This document shows, piece by piece, positions 43,401 to 57,652 of a stretch of 64,000 nt of DNA. The notes beneath the pieces are model-generated. The model saw nothing but the letters and a program-made list of their open reading frames with translations, was not told where the DNA came from and searched no databases. The position numbers were made by a program, and so were the translations under genes. Each line of letters opens with the position of its first letter. The stretch's first letter is position 1. Source of the stretch: Allodiplogaster sudhausi (Eukaryota > Nematoda > Chromadorea > Rhabditida > Diplogasteridae); assembly GCA_945643635.1 (NCBI GenBank), contig CALZFC010000141.1, positions 280,001 to 344,000 on the forward strand, written 5' to 3'.

Positions 43401-46400
43401 TCTCTCTCGCAATCACACATTTTGCCCCTCTTGAATTCGTCTAATTGCAGTCATAAGTTTCGGCTCCTCGCTTCCTAATTGTGTTCACAACCATTTGCAG
43501 CTCCTGCAGACGGATCTTCCACTAGTTTGCTGGAAAATGCAGAAACAACAACTACGTCGGGAGGAAAGAATCTCGCAACTCGTTTCTTGGATAAAATGAT
43601 AACAATAGTAATCGGAAAATAGACTGCTACATTATTTGCAGTTGGAAATGCAGGACCAACTACCACTCCGCAACCTGCATTGCACAACGACGGAAAGACT
43701 ACCGTAGTAATTGGACAGGCAACTACTAGTCTACCTACTGGTGTTTCTCAACTAGGAGAGACAACGACTGCAACACCAGCCAAACCTGGAGAAGTAATAA
43801 GCACCACTCTACCACCAGATTTCCCCGGTGGAGGGGAGACCACCACTGCGTCAGGAAATGCCCCTGGAAGAGAGACAACGACAGTAACACCAGCCAAACC
43901 TGGAGAAGTAATAAGCACCACTCTACCACCAGATTTCCCCGGTGGAGGGGAGACCACCAATGCGTCAGGAAATGCCCCTGGAAGAGAGATAACGACAGTA
44001 ACACCAGCCAAACCTGGAGAAGTAATAAGCACCACTCTAGCACCAGATTTCCCCGGTGGAGGGGAGACCACCACTGCGTCAGGAAATGCCCCTGGAAGAG
44101 AGACAACGACAGTAACACCAGCCAAACCTGGAGAAGTAATAAGCACCACTCTACCACCAGATTTCCCCGGTGGAGGGGAGACCACCACTGCGTCAGGAAA
44201 TGCCCCTGGAAGAGAGATAACGACAGTAACACCAGCCAAACCTGGAGAAGTAATAAGCACCACTCTAGCACCAGATTTCCCCGGTGGAGGGGAGACCACC
44301 ACTGCGTCAGGAAATGCCCCTGGAAGAGAGACAACGACAGTAACACCAGCCAAACCTGGAGAAGTAATAAGCACCACTCTACCACCAGATTTCCCCGGTG
44401 GAGGGGAGACCACCACTGCGTCAGGAAATACCCCTGGAAGAGAGATAACGACAGTAACACCAGCCAAACCTGGAGAAGTAATAAGCACCACTCTAGCACC
44501 AGATTTCCCCGGTGGAGGGGAGACCACCACTGCGTCAGGAAATGCCCCTTGAAGAGAGACAACGACAGTAACACCAGCCAAACCTGGAGAAGTAATAAGC
44601 ACCACTCTTCCACCAGATTTCCCCGGTGGAGGGGAGACCACCACTGCGTCAGGAAATGCCCCTGGAAGAGAGATAACGACAGTAACACCAGCCAAACCTG
44701 GAGAAGTAATAAGCACCACTCTAGCACCAGATTTCCCCGGTGGAGGGGAGACCACCACTGCGTCAGGAAATGCCCCTGGAAGAGAGACAACGACAGTAAC
44801 ACCAGCCAAACCTGGAGAAGTAATAAGCACCACTCTACCACCAGATTTCCCCGGTGGAGGGGAGACCACCACTGCGTCAGGAAATGCCCCTGGAAGAGAG
44901 ATAACGACAGTAACACCAGCCAAACCTGGAGAAGTAATAAGCACCACTCTAGCACCAGATTTCCCCGGTGGAGGGGAGACCACCACTGCGTCAGGAAATG
45001 CCCCTGGAAGAGAGACAACGACAGTAACACCAGCCAAACCTGGAGAAGTAATAAGCACCACTCTACCACCAGATTTCCCCGGTGGAGGGGAGACCACCAC
45101 TGCGTCAGGAAATACCCCTGGAAGAGAGATAACGACAGTAACACCAGCCAAACCTGGAGAAGTAATAAGCACCACTCTAGCACCAGATTTCCCCGGTGGA
45201 GGGGAGACCACCACTGCGTCAGGAAATGCCCCTGGAAGAGAGACAACGACAGTAACACCAGCCAAACCTGGAGAAGTAATAAGCACCACTCTACCACCAG
45301 ATTTCCCCGGTGGAGGGGAGACCACCACTGCGTCAGGAAATGCCCCTGGAAGAGAGATAACGACAGTAACACCAGCCAAACCTGGAGAAGTAATAAGCAC
45401 CACTCTAGCACCAGATTTCCCCGGTGGAGGGGAGACCACCACTGCGTCAGGAAATGCCCCTGGAAGAGAGACAACGACAGTAACACCAGCCAAACCTGGA
45501 GAAGTAATAAGCACCACTCTACCACCAGATTTCCCCGGTGGAGGGGAGACCACCACTGCGTCAGGAAATACCCCTGGAAGAGAGATAACGACAGTAACAC
45601 CAGCCAAACCTGGAGAAGTAATAAGCACCACTCTAGCACCAGATTTCCCCGGTGGAGGGGAGACCACCACTGCGTCAGGAAATGCCCCTGGAAGAGAGAC
45701 AACGACAGTAACACCAGCCAAACCTGGAGAAGTAGAAACCACCATCTACCACCAGGAACTAAAGGAGGACAGACAACTACTGTACCTTCCAGTGTCCCTG
45801 CAGGAGGCCAAACAACTACTGTACCTTCCAGTGTCCCTGCAGGAGGCCAGACAACTATTTTACCTTCAAGTGTCCCTGCAGGAGGACAATCAACTACTGT
45901 ACCTTCCAGTGTCTCTGCGGGAGGACAATCAACTACTGTACCTTCCGGTGTCCCTGCAGGAGGCCAAACAACAACTGTACCTTCCAGTGTCCCTGCGGGA
46001 GGACAATCAACTACTGTACCTTCCGGTGTCCCTGCAGGAAGCCAAACAACTACTGTACCTTCCAATGTCCCTGCAGGAGGCCAGACAACTATTTTACCGT
46101 CAAGTGTCCCTGCAGGAGGACAATCAACTACTGTACCTTCCAGTGTCCCTGCAGGAGGCCAGACTACTACTGTGCCTTCCGGTCTCCCTGGAACAGGGCA
46201 GTCAACCACTCTGCCAGGCGGGGTACCTGGTGCTTTGACAACCACTACCATCGTAGGACAAAGCAGCATGCTATTACCGGTATCTGAAGTAGATGAGGGA
46301 GAAAAATCGACAACAGCGAGGGGGACTCTGAACAGCTCATCAACCGTTGCTCCCGAGGCTTCTATAACAACGGCAGGCAGAGGTCAATCCGATATCCCTA

Positions 46401-46731
46401 CATCAGAAATCCGGACAGATGTCACTGAGCCCTCCGGAATTGAAGGTGTGGAATCACATTTATCTTAATATTTGAAAATTCAATTTCAATTTTACCTTTA
46501 AAATGGAGAATGATTGCAGACATGACAACAACCACAAAGGGGAATGGCGAATCTTCAGACTCCTCTGGTATAGGTTTATGAGATTTGTGCTAACCTACTA
46601 TTATAAATAATGTGAAAATAATAGGCTTTTCGATTGGATGGTGGGCCATCATCATCGGAGTTCTCATTGCAAGTGGACTCGTCGTCGCCTTGGTCAGACT
46701 TTGCCTACTATATTCTTTCTTACTCTAGTAT

Positions 46732-46772
<41 letters not shown>

Positions 46773-46940
46773 CTCTCCCTGTACTTGCAGGTTATTGGAC
46801 TGATAATGTCTCTGCTAAAATCCGGCTCTGCTCGTCGTAGCCCAGTGGTGAATCCATACATCGGGAGCAACGGAATTCTGAAGTCGTGGACAGATCTGCC
46901 TCCCCGGCCAGCCGAGGCGGCGCACATCAAATCTGTCTAA
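42842..46940 (+). CDS. Mucin-like type I membrane protein 1 (disrupted or mis-assembled)
   Basis: Not a named family. Probable exons: signal peptide MNPSLLFILLQFHPSTVAIS (42842-42901); Thr-rich exon with APSTTTTSAPVKAVPFVTTT (about 43026-43110); 43497-43577; large repeat exon from 43642 with 38-residue repeats (43755-45733) then 13-residue repeats GGQTTTVPSSVPA (45763-46201) up to about 46446; 46520-46568; transmembrane exon GFSIGWWAIIIGVLIASGLV (46623-46692); cytoplasmic tail MSLLKSGSARRSPVVNPYIG to DLPPRP, stop 46940. Nearly every third ectodomain residue is Ser/Thr, suggesting heavy O-glycosylation. Two lesions break the frame: CCT-TGA at 44550-44552 where all other repeats have CCT-GGA, and a missing base at about 45744 between the two arrays. 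Either this is a pseudogene or these are consensus errors in a hard-to-sequence array. Paralogue of 47455-50037. Confidence 0.7.
43178..43402. repeat. (CT)n-rich intron of mucin-like gene 1
   Basis: About 225 bp of CT with CAGT and TTCT interruptions, filling most of the intron between about 43110 and 43496. Confidence 0.93.
43755..45733 (+). repeat. 114-bp coding tandem array, 17 full units plus ends
   Basis: The landmark CCAGCCAAACCTGGAGAAGT occurs 18 times from 43776 to 45714 at exactly 114-bp spacing (38 codons), with no indels. Two subtypes alternate: A (GAGACAACGACAG with CTACCACCAG) and B (GAGATAACGACAG with CTAGCACCAG), giving a 228-bp higher-order unit. A rarer variant AAATACCCC instead of AAATGCCCC marks three junctions (about 44427, 45111, 45567). 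The peptide core is VTPAKPGEVISTTLPPDFPG then GGETTTASGNAPGR. Confidence 0.97.
45763..46201 (+). repeat. 39-bp coding tandem array, about 11 units
   Basis: Units of 13 codons, GGQTTTVPSSVPA with Q[TS]T, ILPSS and VPSG variants, encoded by GGAGGCCAAACAACTACTGT and following bases. It lies directly after the 114-bp array in the same exon, but in a frame shifted by one base relative to it. Confidence 0.95.
46735..46772. repeat. (CT)n in intron between transmembrane and tail exons
   Basis: Short CT run in the last intron of mucin-like gene 1. The equivalent intron of gene 2 (49702-49881) is also CT-rich. Confidence 0.9.
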
Positions 46941-47454
46941 ATACTCGTCCTCTTAATTCTGCATAGCTCAATAACCACTTCAAGGAGCTGTATGAACAAA
47001 CAAAGTAGACAAAAGATTTGCCAAACATTCATGTCTTCATGGAGCCCTTTCGAGTAGAATTCGACGTTCTTGTATTCTTTTAGAATAAAAATACAGACTC
47101 ACGAGCATGGCGAAAAGGAACCTTCCTACATATTCGTATTGCATATGTTCTACATATGTACGTACATACATATGTATGTGTGTATGGCAGATACACATAT
47201 GTATGTATGTACATACATACATTTGTATATACATAGTACACTATCAGTGGCATTAAATGTGATATCCGGAAGGGGTAAATGATGCATCCTTGCAAGCTGT
47301 GATGTGCATTTGTCTCTCCGAGGCTGCAACTGAAGGATGAGACGTCGAAGTGGCTGTCCGGGAGACTCCAGGGATACCAATCGGGTCTCATGTCTGGTGG
47401 GGACTGGCTCACGGGGGAAAGGGCAATGGCTGGAGGTTGAATTCTGAAACGAAG
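46941..47454. other. Spacer between the two mucin-like genes
   Basis: Contains gene 1 3' sequence, a TATG/CATA-rich tract at about 47142-47236, and from 47349 a segment homologous to that upstream of gene 1. Confidence 0.7.
47142..47236. repeat. (CATA/TATG)n-rich tract
   Basis: Alternating ACATATG, TACGTACATACATATG and GTATGTATGTACATACATACAT blocks. It is partly self-complementary, so it can form hairpins. Confidence 0.88.
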
Positions 47455-50037
47455 ATGAAGCGACGGAAGAGTGAGATTCCTTTATGGCTCTTCTTGCTGT
47501 CTTTCCTGCCACCGTCAACTCTCTCCACATGCACAACTCAGCGTCCGTTCGTTGTTCTTCCAGAATTGGATGGGTATAGAAGAAACGGTTCTCCTTGCAG
47601 CAACTTCTCTTACTCCTGTCTATCAGTACGCAGCAGGAACCAAAGGAACAAGTTTGTGTCCATTTATGTTTTTTATTACATCTTTGTCATTTAGCAGTTG
47701 AAGTAGAGCAAATTAAATGATGCATTGGCTTTGAGCATCGGCCGTGCACGTTCTTTCGGTGCAAGGAGGAGTGACATCGACCTTCGAATTCGCAGAATCC
47801 TATGTCATTGGCGGCAGCTTCACCACAGAAGAATCGCCATCCTGTGACAGATCCTGTCTCGTTTCTCTCACTCCGGGTGCAAAAACTCTCGGCGAAGATG
47901 GCTGTTTGTACCTCAAGGAAACGGCTGGAGAGCCCACTAAATGTATCTTCTTTGAGATGACGTCATGATGATTCCAAACAACAGCCCTGCATATTATCAG
48001 TACAACAATTACACGATCGTCTCCATCTCGCCCTCTCCCATTTATTGCGTGGCTCTGGAAAATGACTGCCAAGCTTCTATCCCTCTCTACTATTATTACA
48101 ACAGCGAAACCAGTGGTTAAGACTATACGTATTCATTACATACATAAAGAAGGACCACTTGAGATAGCCAACTGCGGGCCGATAAAGATGCCACGGATGA
48201 TGCTTCGTCTAGGCTCGCTAACTTTGGCATTCCCATCTGTTATTTCTGGGAGCCTGTCACGACCACAACTTCCACTTCCACTTCGTCTTCCACTTCCTCC
48301 AGCATTTCCTCCTCTAGTTCAACCTCTTCATCCATTACTTCTTCCTCTAGTTCCTCCTCCACCTCTGCCGACACGTCAGTGGACTCATTAATTACTACGA
48401 TTTCTTACTATAATCAATTAACGAATTGAAGCTTTATATTACTAAAAAATATTGGATTTTTAATATAAGGTCGACGACGTCTGCAACGCCGACGTCTTCT
48501 GCATCCTCTTCTTCCACAACAACCGATGCCACGACAGTCAGTGTTGTAATTCCTGCGATCAGGAGTGACGCTGAGACGACGACTTCAACGACAACAACTA
48601 CTTCTGCTGGTTAACTAGTTTGACTTGGAAGCATCAAGCGCCTGCTATTTTTGTAGATCCGACAACATCGACTTCTGCTTCGTCCACAAGTTCAACGATA
48701 TCTTCGCTGAGCACATCGCCTGATTCGACCACCACTGGGCCCTCCTCTTCCTCAACCACGACAAGTAGAGAATCTGACACTTCTTCTTCTTCTTCTGCTT
48801 CTTCTTCTACTTCACCTTCGACTTCTCCTTCGACTTCTTCGACAACCACAACGACCGATGGAAGCAGTTCATCCTCAACTTCAACAATGAGAGAGCCAAG
48901 CACATCAACCATAGGCAGTTCAGAGGGTTCAACTTCAACCACGGCTTCAACGACGAGTACTTCAACCGCGCAGGTGACGAACGTCTTTTTTGGAACATGT
49001 TTCTACTAAGTACATATATAAGACGTCGATACTTATATACATACATATATGTATGGTAGAGTATCGAATCGCATTCTTAAGATAAATACTTCTCAAATTC
49101 AGGACCCATCGGCTACAACCACCACGAACACATTTACGGGCTCCACGACTACAGCAATTGGGGAATCTTCCACAAGCACGACCACGATAGTTCCCTCCGT
49201 TACTTCCACTTCTACAACACCTTCTACCTCCATGGAACACACCACAACCACTTCTGCAGACAGCAGTGGAATCACAACGACTGCAGCAACCGGCGGAGAG
49301 CAGACTTCCTCTTCGAACGCAGTATTCACGACAACGACTGTAATTGGAGATGGTGGAACAACGACTACCGTAGCCGGAAATGGAGGATCTGTATCTACAG
49401 CAAGTGCAGTGCAGGGGGTATCAACAACCACATCTTCTGGCCCAGGCACTTCAACTGTGCAAGGAGGTAAGGGAACTATTTATAATTCATTTCTAAACTT
49501 TATAATTCATGAAAAAGAGAATGTGCTGCAGAAACCACAACGACCACGAAAAACGCTGGCTCTTCTTCTTCTGATTCTTCAGATGGAGGTTCTATTCTAT
49601 TTGTAAGAAACTGTGCATCCTTTCAATTGGAAGGTCTCTCTATCGGCTGGTGGGCAATCATCGTTGGAGTGCTGTTGGCATCGGCTCTCGTCGTTGCACT
49701 CGTCAGAATCACCATCGCCTGCTCTCTCCTTCTCTCTCTCTCTATCACTCTCTCTCTTTCTGTCTCTCTCTCATCTCCTAATCTCTCTCTAGCCCACGCA
49801 CACTCTCTCTCATCTCCCAGTCTCTCTCTCTAGGGCATGCACTCTCTCTACTTTCTCTTGCTGATCTCTGGTAACTTCCAGGTTGTCGGGATGGTGATGT
49901 CCTTGCTGAAATCCGGAGGTTCTTCAGTGAGCCGCGTGGTTGTCAATCCGTACATTGGCAGTAATGGAATGCTGAAACCATCTGCCGATCTTCCTCCCCG
50001 GCCCACGGAGGCCGTCAACGTTAGGCCCTTCTATTAG
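47455..50037 (+). CDS. Mucin-like type I membrane protein 2
   Basis: Not a named family; paralogue of gene 1. Start MKRRKSEIPLWLFLLSFLPP (47455) is a signal peptide. It is followed by a Cys-containing N-terminal domain over several exons (CTTQRPFVVLPELDGYRRN; SCDRSCLVSLTPGAKTLGE; YQYNNYTIVSISPSPIYCVA with ALENDC; ASSRLANFGIPICYFWEPV, ending about 48370). Ser/Thr low-complexity exons follow at 48471-48610, 48657-48972, 49103-49465 and 49532-49587. Then comes the transmembrane exon GLSIGWWAIIVGVLLASALV (about 49636-49701) and the tail MSLLKSGGSSVSRVVVNPYI to DLPPRP, stop 50037 (49882-50037). The junction near 47940-47957 is uncertain: two frames meet there and the best solution needs a 53-nt intron with a weak GTTTGT donor. 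Unlike gene 1 it has no long-unit tandem array. Confidence 0.75.
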
Positions 50038-50229
50038 ATCGGCTAATCTTAATATTCTCTTCGAAAACTTACTAACCCGGCATAGCTGTATACATACATA
50101 TTTCTGCATCGCATAAATGTTGAGAATGATATCAGAACCCACGAAGAACATTATTCACGTTTTTCACGTTTGACGTCCAAAAAGATTTGTTTCTACATAC
50201 ACAAGTGCATATATGTTTGGATTGTCAAA
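50038..50229. other. Convergent intergenic region
   Basis: Under 200 bp between the stop codons of mucin-like gene 2 (plus) and KMO (minus). It must contain both 3' UTRs. Nothing else seen. Confidence 0.6.
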
Positions 50230-53067
<2,838 letters not shown>

Positions 53068-56000
53068 TTAGTTATCATTTTCAGTTCTTTCCGAAATATT
53101 GGAGAGTTTGTCAGGCGATGGTCTACTCTGAGCAGAAGATGAAGAGGAATTGGAATGAGAAGTGGAAGAAGAAGAAGAAGAAGATGAAGAGGATCGGGTG
53201 GAGGAGGAGGCACTCGAAGAGGACATCGAAGAGGAGGATGACGTGGAAGACAATTCGGCATTCGACGGCCCCGAATCCTCCTTCACATTTTCCTGAATAT
53301 TTATTGATGAAATATTTTGTGTTCTTCAAGAATGTATTGAAAAAAAATAAAAAAAAATATGTATATCTAAACAAGTTGCCTCTTGGCCATTTTCGTCTTG
53401 CTCTTCTGGTTGCTTCGCTGGCTGTGAAGTGGGAATCTCAATGGAGAAGGTGTCCCCGCCTGATGATCTTCTACTTTTACTAATCGCTGAAAGAAGTCGC
53501 GATGGCGGAGGAGTCCTCTCCTTCTTCACTGTTGCCATTGTAGACTCGAATCTGAATGACGAAAGTGTATTAAAAAATGAAAAGATCCCATTTGCCTCCT
53601 CTTGAAGTGTGAAACCGAGCCAAATGGAGAAGTGGGCATGAAGTGGTTCTAGACTTCAAAGAACCTCTTCTCGAGAGTCTGCTTGGCTGCCAGTGCGGCC
53701 TGTCTCTGAATGGCGAGCGGTCTACTCGCCACTCTCTTTTCCATCTCCCGAATAACTCGCGAATACTCGCGGCTTCTTTGCTCCAATGCTCGTCTCAAGT
53801 TAGAGCATTAATATAACTCATTATATACATAAATATATATAATAAATGTATGTATACATATCTTATGTGTCTGCCTGTCTCAATGTACCTTCTCACGAAC
53901 CTCTTTTGTTCTGCTGAAGCATCAATCTCTCCAGCGACAGACTTCTTCTGCCCGAGCAGAGAGTTGAGCTGTTCCTTGATGGCCTTGGCCGCACTTCGAT
54001 TCCCTCTTAACTCCTCTTTTTCTTTCTCTTCCATTCTTCTCCTGCAACATTCTTCACCCATTCATCTTCAATCACAATCACACCAAAGCCCAAATCGAGC
54101 CAGCTGTTTCACTTTCTCATTTCAATACGCTCTCATCCCTTTCTTTCTTTCTCGGTCACTGTTTCTCCTCTTTCTCGCTGTATCTTATTCTCTCTTTCAC
54201 TGCCTCAGATGCTCTCTCTCTCACTGTCTCTCCTCTTTCTCACTGTCTCTCATTCTCTTTCTCACTGCCTCACATTCACTCTCTCTCTCTCTCTCTCACT
54301 GTCTCTCCTTCTCCCTCACATCATTTCTCATGCTCTTTCTTTGCAATATCTATAACAGTATTTCCTGAACCTGTTGCTTCTCTCCCGTAGCTGTGCAGCA
54401 TGAGTCTGTCTGACGGGGGGAGGAGAAGCAGAGTGGGCGTGTCTTCGACTTGCCCCGCCCACTCTCCCCTTCTTCGTCCCAGCTGCTTGCCCTTCAATCT
54501 GCAATCTGGTCGTTCTTATTATTGTTAAATGGAATAAGTGTAAGAATTGCCTCTACTTTAGCCACAAGGGTTTTTCTATTATTTTCCGATGCGCTAATGT
54601 GCTACTGAACGCAGAAATATGCAATCTCACTCTCTAGATTCTCTTTCTTTCTTTCTCTCTCTCTCTCTCTCTCGCTCTCTCCCTCTCTCCCCCTCTCTCT
54701 CTTTTCAATCCGTTCTATACTTGCAAATGATTCCCTGACATGATGATGATGAGAAGCACAAGTCTTGGAAGATGTCAAGTGGAATGGAATCGGCTGAGTC
54801 GGCGGTTTCCTCTTCGCACTCGCGATTCGCGCTTCGAAATCCCTGAGATGAAGAGAAACACTAGAACAAGTTGTGAAAGATGAGGAAAGAACCAGAAACC
54901 GGTGCAGCCGAGAGAAGTCAGGAATGGAGCCACGATGAGGGAAGGCGGGCAGGGACGAGGGAGCAGAACACGCCCCGTGCCTCAGGCTAAGCCGCATTCG
55001 CACCACTGCTTCATGCTCCTCAACGTTCATTCAGACTTCATCTTCTGTTCTTGCAAACAAAATAAGACCTTGAGATGAGGCGGAGTGGAAGCTTCTTGGA
55101 GAAGTCGAAGACTTCTTTGGTGGGAAGAGCGAGAACGAGCAGCTGAGAATGCAGTAGAAGGGGCGATGTAAGTGGTAATAGGAACATGGCCCAGGCCATG
55201 ACTCTTTCTTCCTCTTCCTGCCAACCATTCATCTGTCATTCATTTCCTTTATTAACATAAAAAGAATATTAAAACCTGCGAGGACAATCTAGCCACGAGT
55301 GTTACTTTGTTTCTTCTCGTTCTCTTCCCATCTATCACACTCTATGTTTCGTTCTCTTCCCCACTATCTTCCTCTCTCTTTGCTTTTTCACACGCTCTCT
55401 GCTCACCTCGGAGATCTTCAGCCGACACACTCTTCTGCTTTGCCAACAACCGCTGCTTCTGTCTCTGGAGTACTGCCTGAGGACAGAGAAATGTAGAAGG
55501 AAGAAGGAAGGAAGTAGCAGCAGGACGGCGAGAGAGTGCGCAGTTTGAGAGTGAGAAGAGAAATGAAGGAAGTAAATAAGTAAAAGAAAACAATAAGAGA
55601 CGAGGAGACAGCGAGAGAAAGAGAGAGAACTCTGGCTGCTCAAAGTGTGGACAAGGAACGACAAGGACGAGGACAAAAGAGACTTGAATGTGTTTCTGGG
55701 AGAGAACTCTTGGATTACGAGTTGCATAGGTGGACGGAGGAACAGGCGTCGCTCTGAATCTGCAATCAGATTATCGTGTCTTTGTCATTCAAGAACTTAT
55801 TCAAAACTGTTGCCGACATTAATGTTTTCAATGGAGAGTATGAGGAATCTGATAATAACGAAAGCTAGTACATCTGCTTAAAGGAGGGCGATCACCGAAA
55901 ACTATGTGAGATTTCAAATTGTCGCGGCCCATCACACTCTCATAAGTATGCGTTATTTTCACGAGGCGGATTTGTGTTCATTATTTTTCGGTCATCGTCC

Positions 56001-56657
56001 TCCTACATATAACTGAAAGGAATTTGATATGTGATCAAAGAAGAATAAATTCCTAACTTTGTAGATTTCTTCTTGTCATCGTCAATGGAAGCAGCTTCTT
56101 CTTCAGCCTTTTTCTTAGCCAGCAGAGCAGCGAGAAAGCGTTGCGAATATGTGTTGCGAGTTGGATGGCGCTCTTCTCTAGGATCATCTCTTATTCTTTC
56201 CTCTTCCTTCCTTTTCCATCTATTACTATTCCTCGTTCCATACTTTTCGATTTCTCTCACATTCTGTCTCTGCCTCTCGCTCTCACCTGAGAGTGAATCG
56301 GAAAGGCTTGGTGATAGTGATCTGCGGCATCCACTGGGAGGGCGAGCTCCCCCTCCTCCTTATTTCTTCTGTTTGCAGATCACTCGCACTCTTCCATCCT
56401 CGTAGAAAAGTCTTTCCATATTCTGAAAGTTTTCTTTACTTTCTTATGTCTCCTCTCTAGCTTCAATATTTTTCTCTCTCTGATTTCTCTCGTCTCTCTC
56501 CATGCCAATCTTTCGTCTGCGGTCCATCAAACACGCAAATCCTTTCTTGTATACTAGACCAGGATGAAGAATGAGCAAGGAACAGTGAGAATGGCTATAG
56601 TAGAGAAGAAGAGATTGAGGATGGATGAGAAATGATGGATGAAGAGAAAAGGGAGAA

Positions 56658-56707
<50 letters not shown>

Positions 56708-57514
56708 GGCATGGTTAGTCTCTCAAGTACGGAGGTTGTAAATGACTGACTCGGTGGCTGTCTCCGCGTGTCTTCCTGTCTCCTGGCAGCAGCTGGAGTT
56801 CGTGTTCCTCTTTTTCTATGTACTCTCTCCTCTTTCTCCCGCCTCTTTCTCTCTTCTTCTTCTTCTCTCTTCTCACTCTCTACAGTAAGGGCCCTCTCCT
56901 GCTCATCCTCCTTCCTCTCATCGCAATAATCTCCACAAACATAACTGTCAACTGTCTGCAAACAAAACCATTCCCTCCTCAATGTATTGTTCTCAATACG
57001 TTTCTTGTTTCTGTTCTTTTTATTTTTTAGTTGCAGAGGAAAATTGATGTCTTGGTGCATGCACAAAGGCAAAATGTTATTTTCGCGATATAAAGAAACC
57101 TGCATTGAATCGTCTTTTTGAACTTCTGTGAATGCCCTCGTTGGATGACAAAGGTAGAGGTTCCCCGTGGAACGCGAAGCATTTCGGAAGAGGCGATAGG
57201 AGTTGAGTGGCTGAAATGAGCAGAGATTAACAGGGAGGAAAAGGCGAATGGCGAGGAGAGAACCGATTTTCTGCGGGTCCCTCCGGGGAAGACTCGCATC
57301 TGCCGGAGAGCTCGCATGGTCTCTCGGTGTTCCTGTCTCAGCTCAGTCAACTTCTCCATGAATTCCCTCGAGGACAGCAGCCGCGCATCCTATCCAATCG
57401 TAATCCATTCACATCAATGGTAGTTAAGATAAGAGTCGATGGAGAAGAGATAACCTGCTCCAGCCGCGCGAGCAACGCCTGAGTCGCGGAAAGAGAACGC
57501 GTCACCCCGTCCAT
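53068..57514 (-). CDS. FAM161: FAM161 family centrosomal/ciliary protein
   Basis: FAM161A/B proteins bind microtubules and localise to centrioles and ciliary axonemes. Sense order: exon 1 MDGVTRSLSATQALLARLEQ (57514-57455); exon 2 EFMEKLTELRQEHRETMRAL (from about 57390), the family's N-terminal coiled-coil signature; PSQWMPQITITKPFRFTLR (about 56350-56290), the diagnostic ITxPKPFxMTLRE motif; basic coiled-coil exons (56260-56050); VLQRQKQRLLAKQKSVSAED (about 55470-55410); DFEARIASAKRKPPTQPIPF (about 54840-54770); TKKGRVGGASRRHAHSASPP (about 54470-54400); LRGNRSAAKAIKEQLNSLLG (54020-53950); EYSRVIREMEKRVASRPLAI (about 53770-53700), matching the C-terminal conserved block; MATVKKERTPPPSRLLSAIS (53538-53480); Ser-rich tail ending SNISERTENDN (53068). 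Several introns contain GA/CT tracts. Exon boundaries are approximate and the A/B orthologue is not resolved. Confidence 0.82.
54170..54330. repeat. (CT)n-rich FAM161 intron
   Basis: CTCACTGTCTCTC-type repeat on the plus strand (GA in the FAM161 sense strand). A similar tract is at about 54640-54710. Confidence 0.88.
56659..56702. repeat. (GA)n microsatellite in FAM161 intron
   Basis: Perfect GA run of about 44 bp. Confidence 0.95.
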
Positions 57515-57652
57515 CCTCTTCTCTCACCCCTTCTCTTCTTTCCCCGGACGCCACTGGCAACCACCGCTCCATTCACTCTCTCTCTCTCTATCTCTCTCTC
57601 ATTCTCTCTCTCTCTCTTTCTCTCGCTCTGTGCCCTCCGGCCGTCCATTTTG

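Noticed and set aside
43755..46201. Regular array resembling a CRISPR
   Set aside because: Units are contiguous and coding, with no unique spacers, in a spliced animal gene.
43735..46269. 844-codon minus-strand open frame (and a 665-codon one, 43748-45745)
   Set aside because: They exist only because the 114-bp and 39-bp coding repeats lack stop triplets on the reverse strand; the Thr/Pro-rich plus-strand frames join to signal, membrane and tail exons and the reverse frames do not.
47940..47970. Frameshift in mucin-like gene 2
   Set aside because: Two frames meet here, but a 53-nt intron ending CTTCTTTGAG restores a single frame, so an error or pseudogene is not required; the donor is weak, so this stays open.
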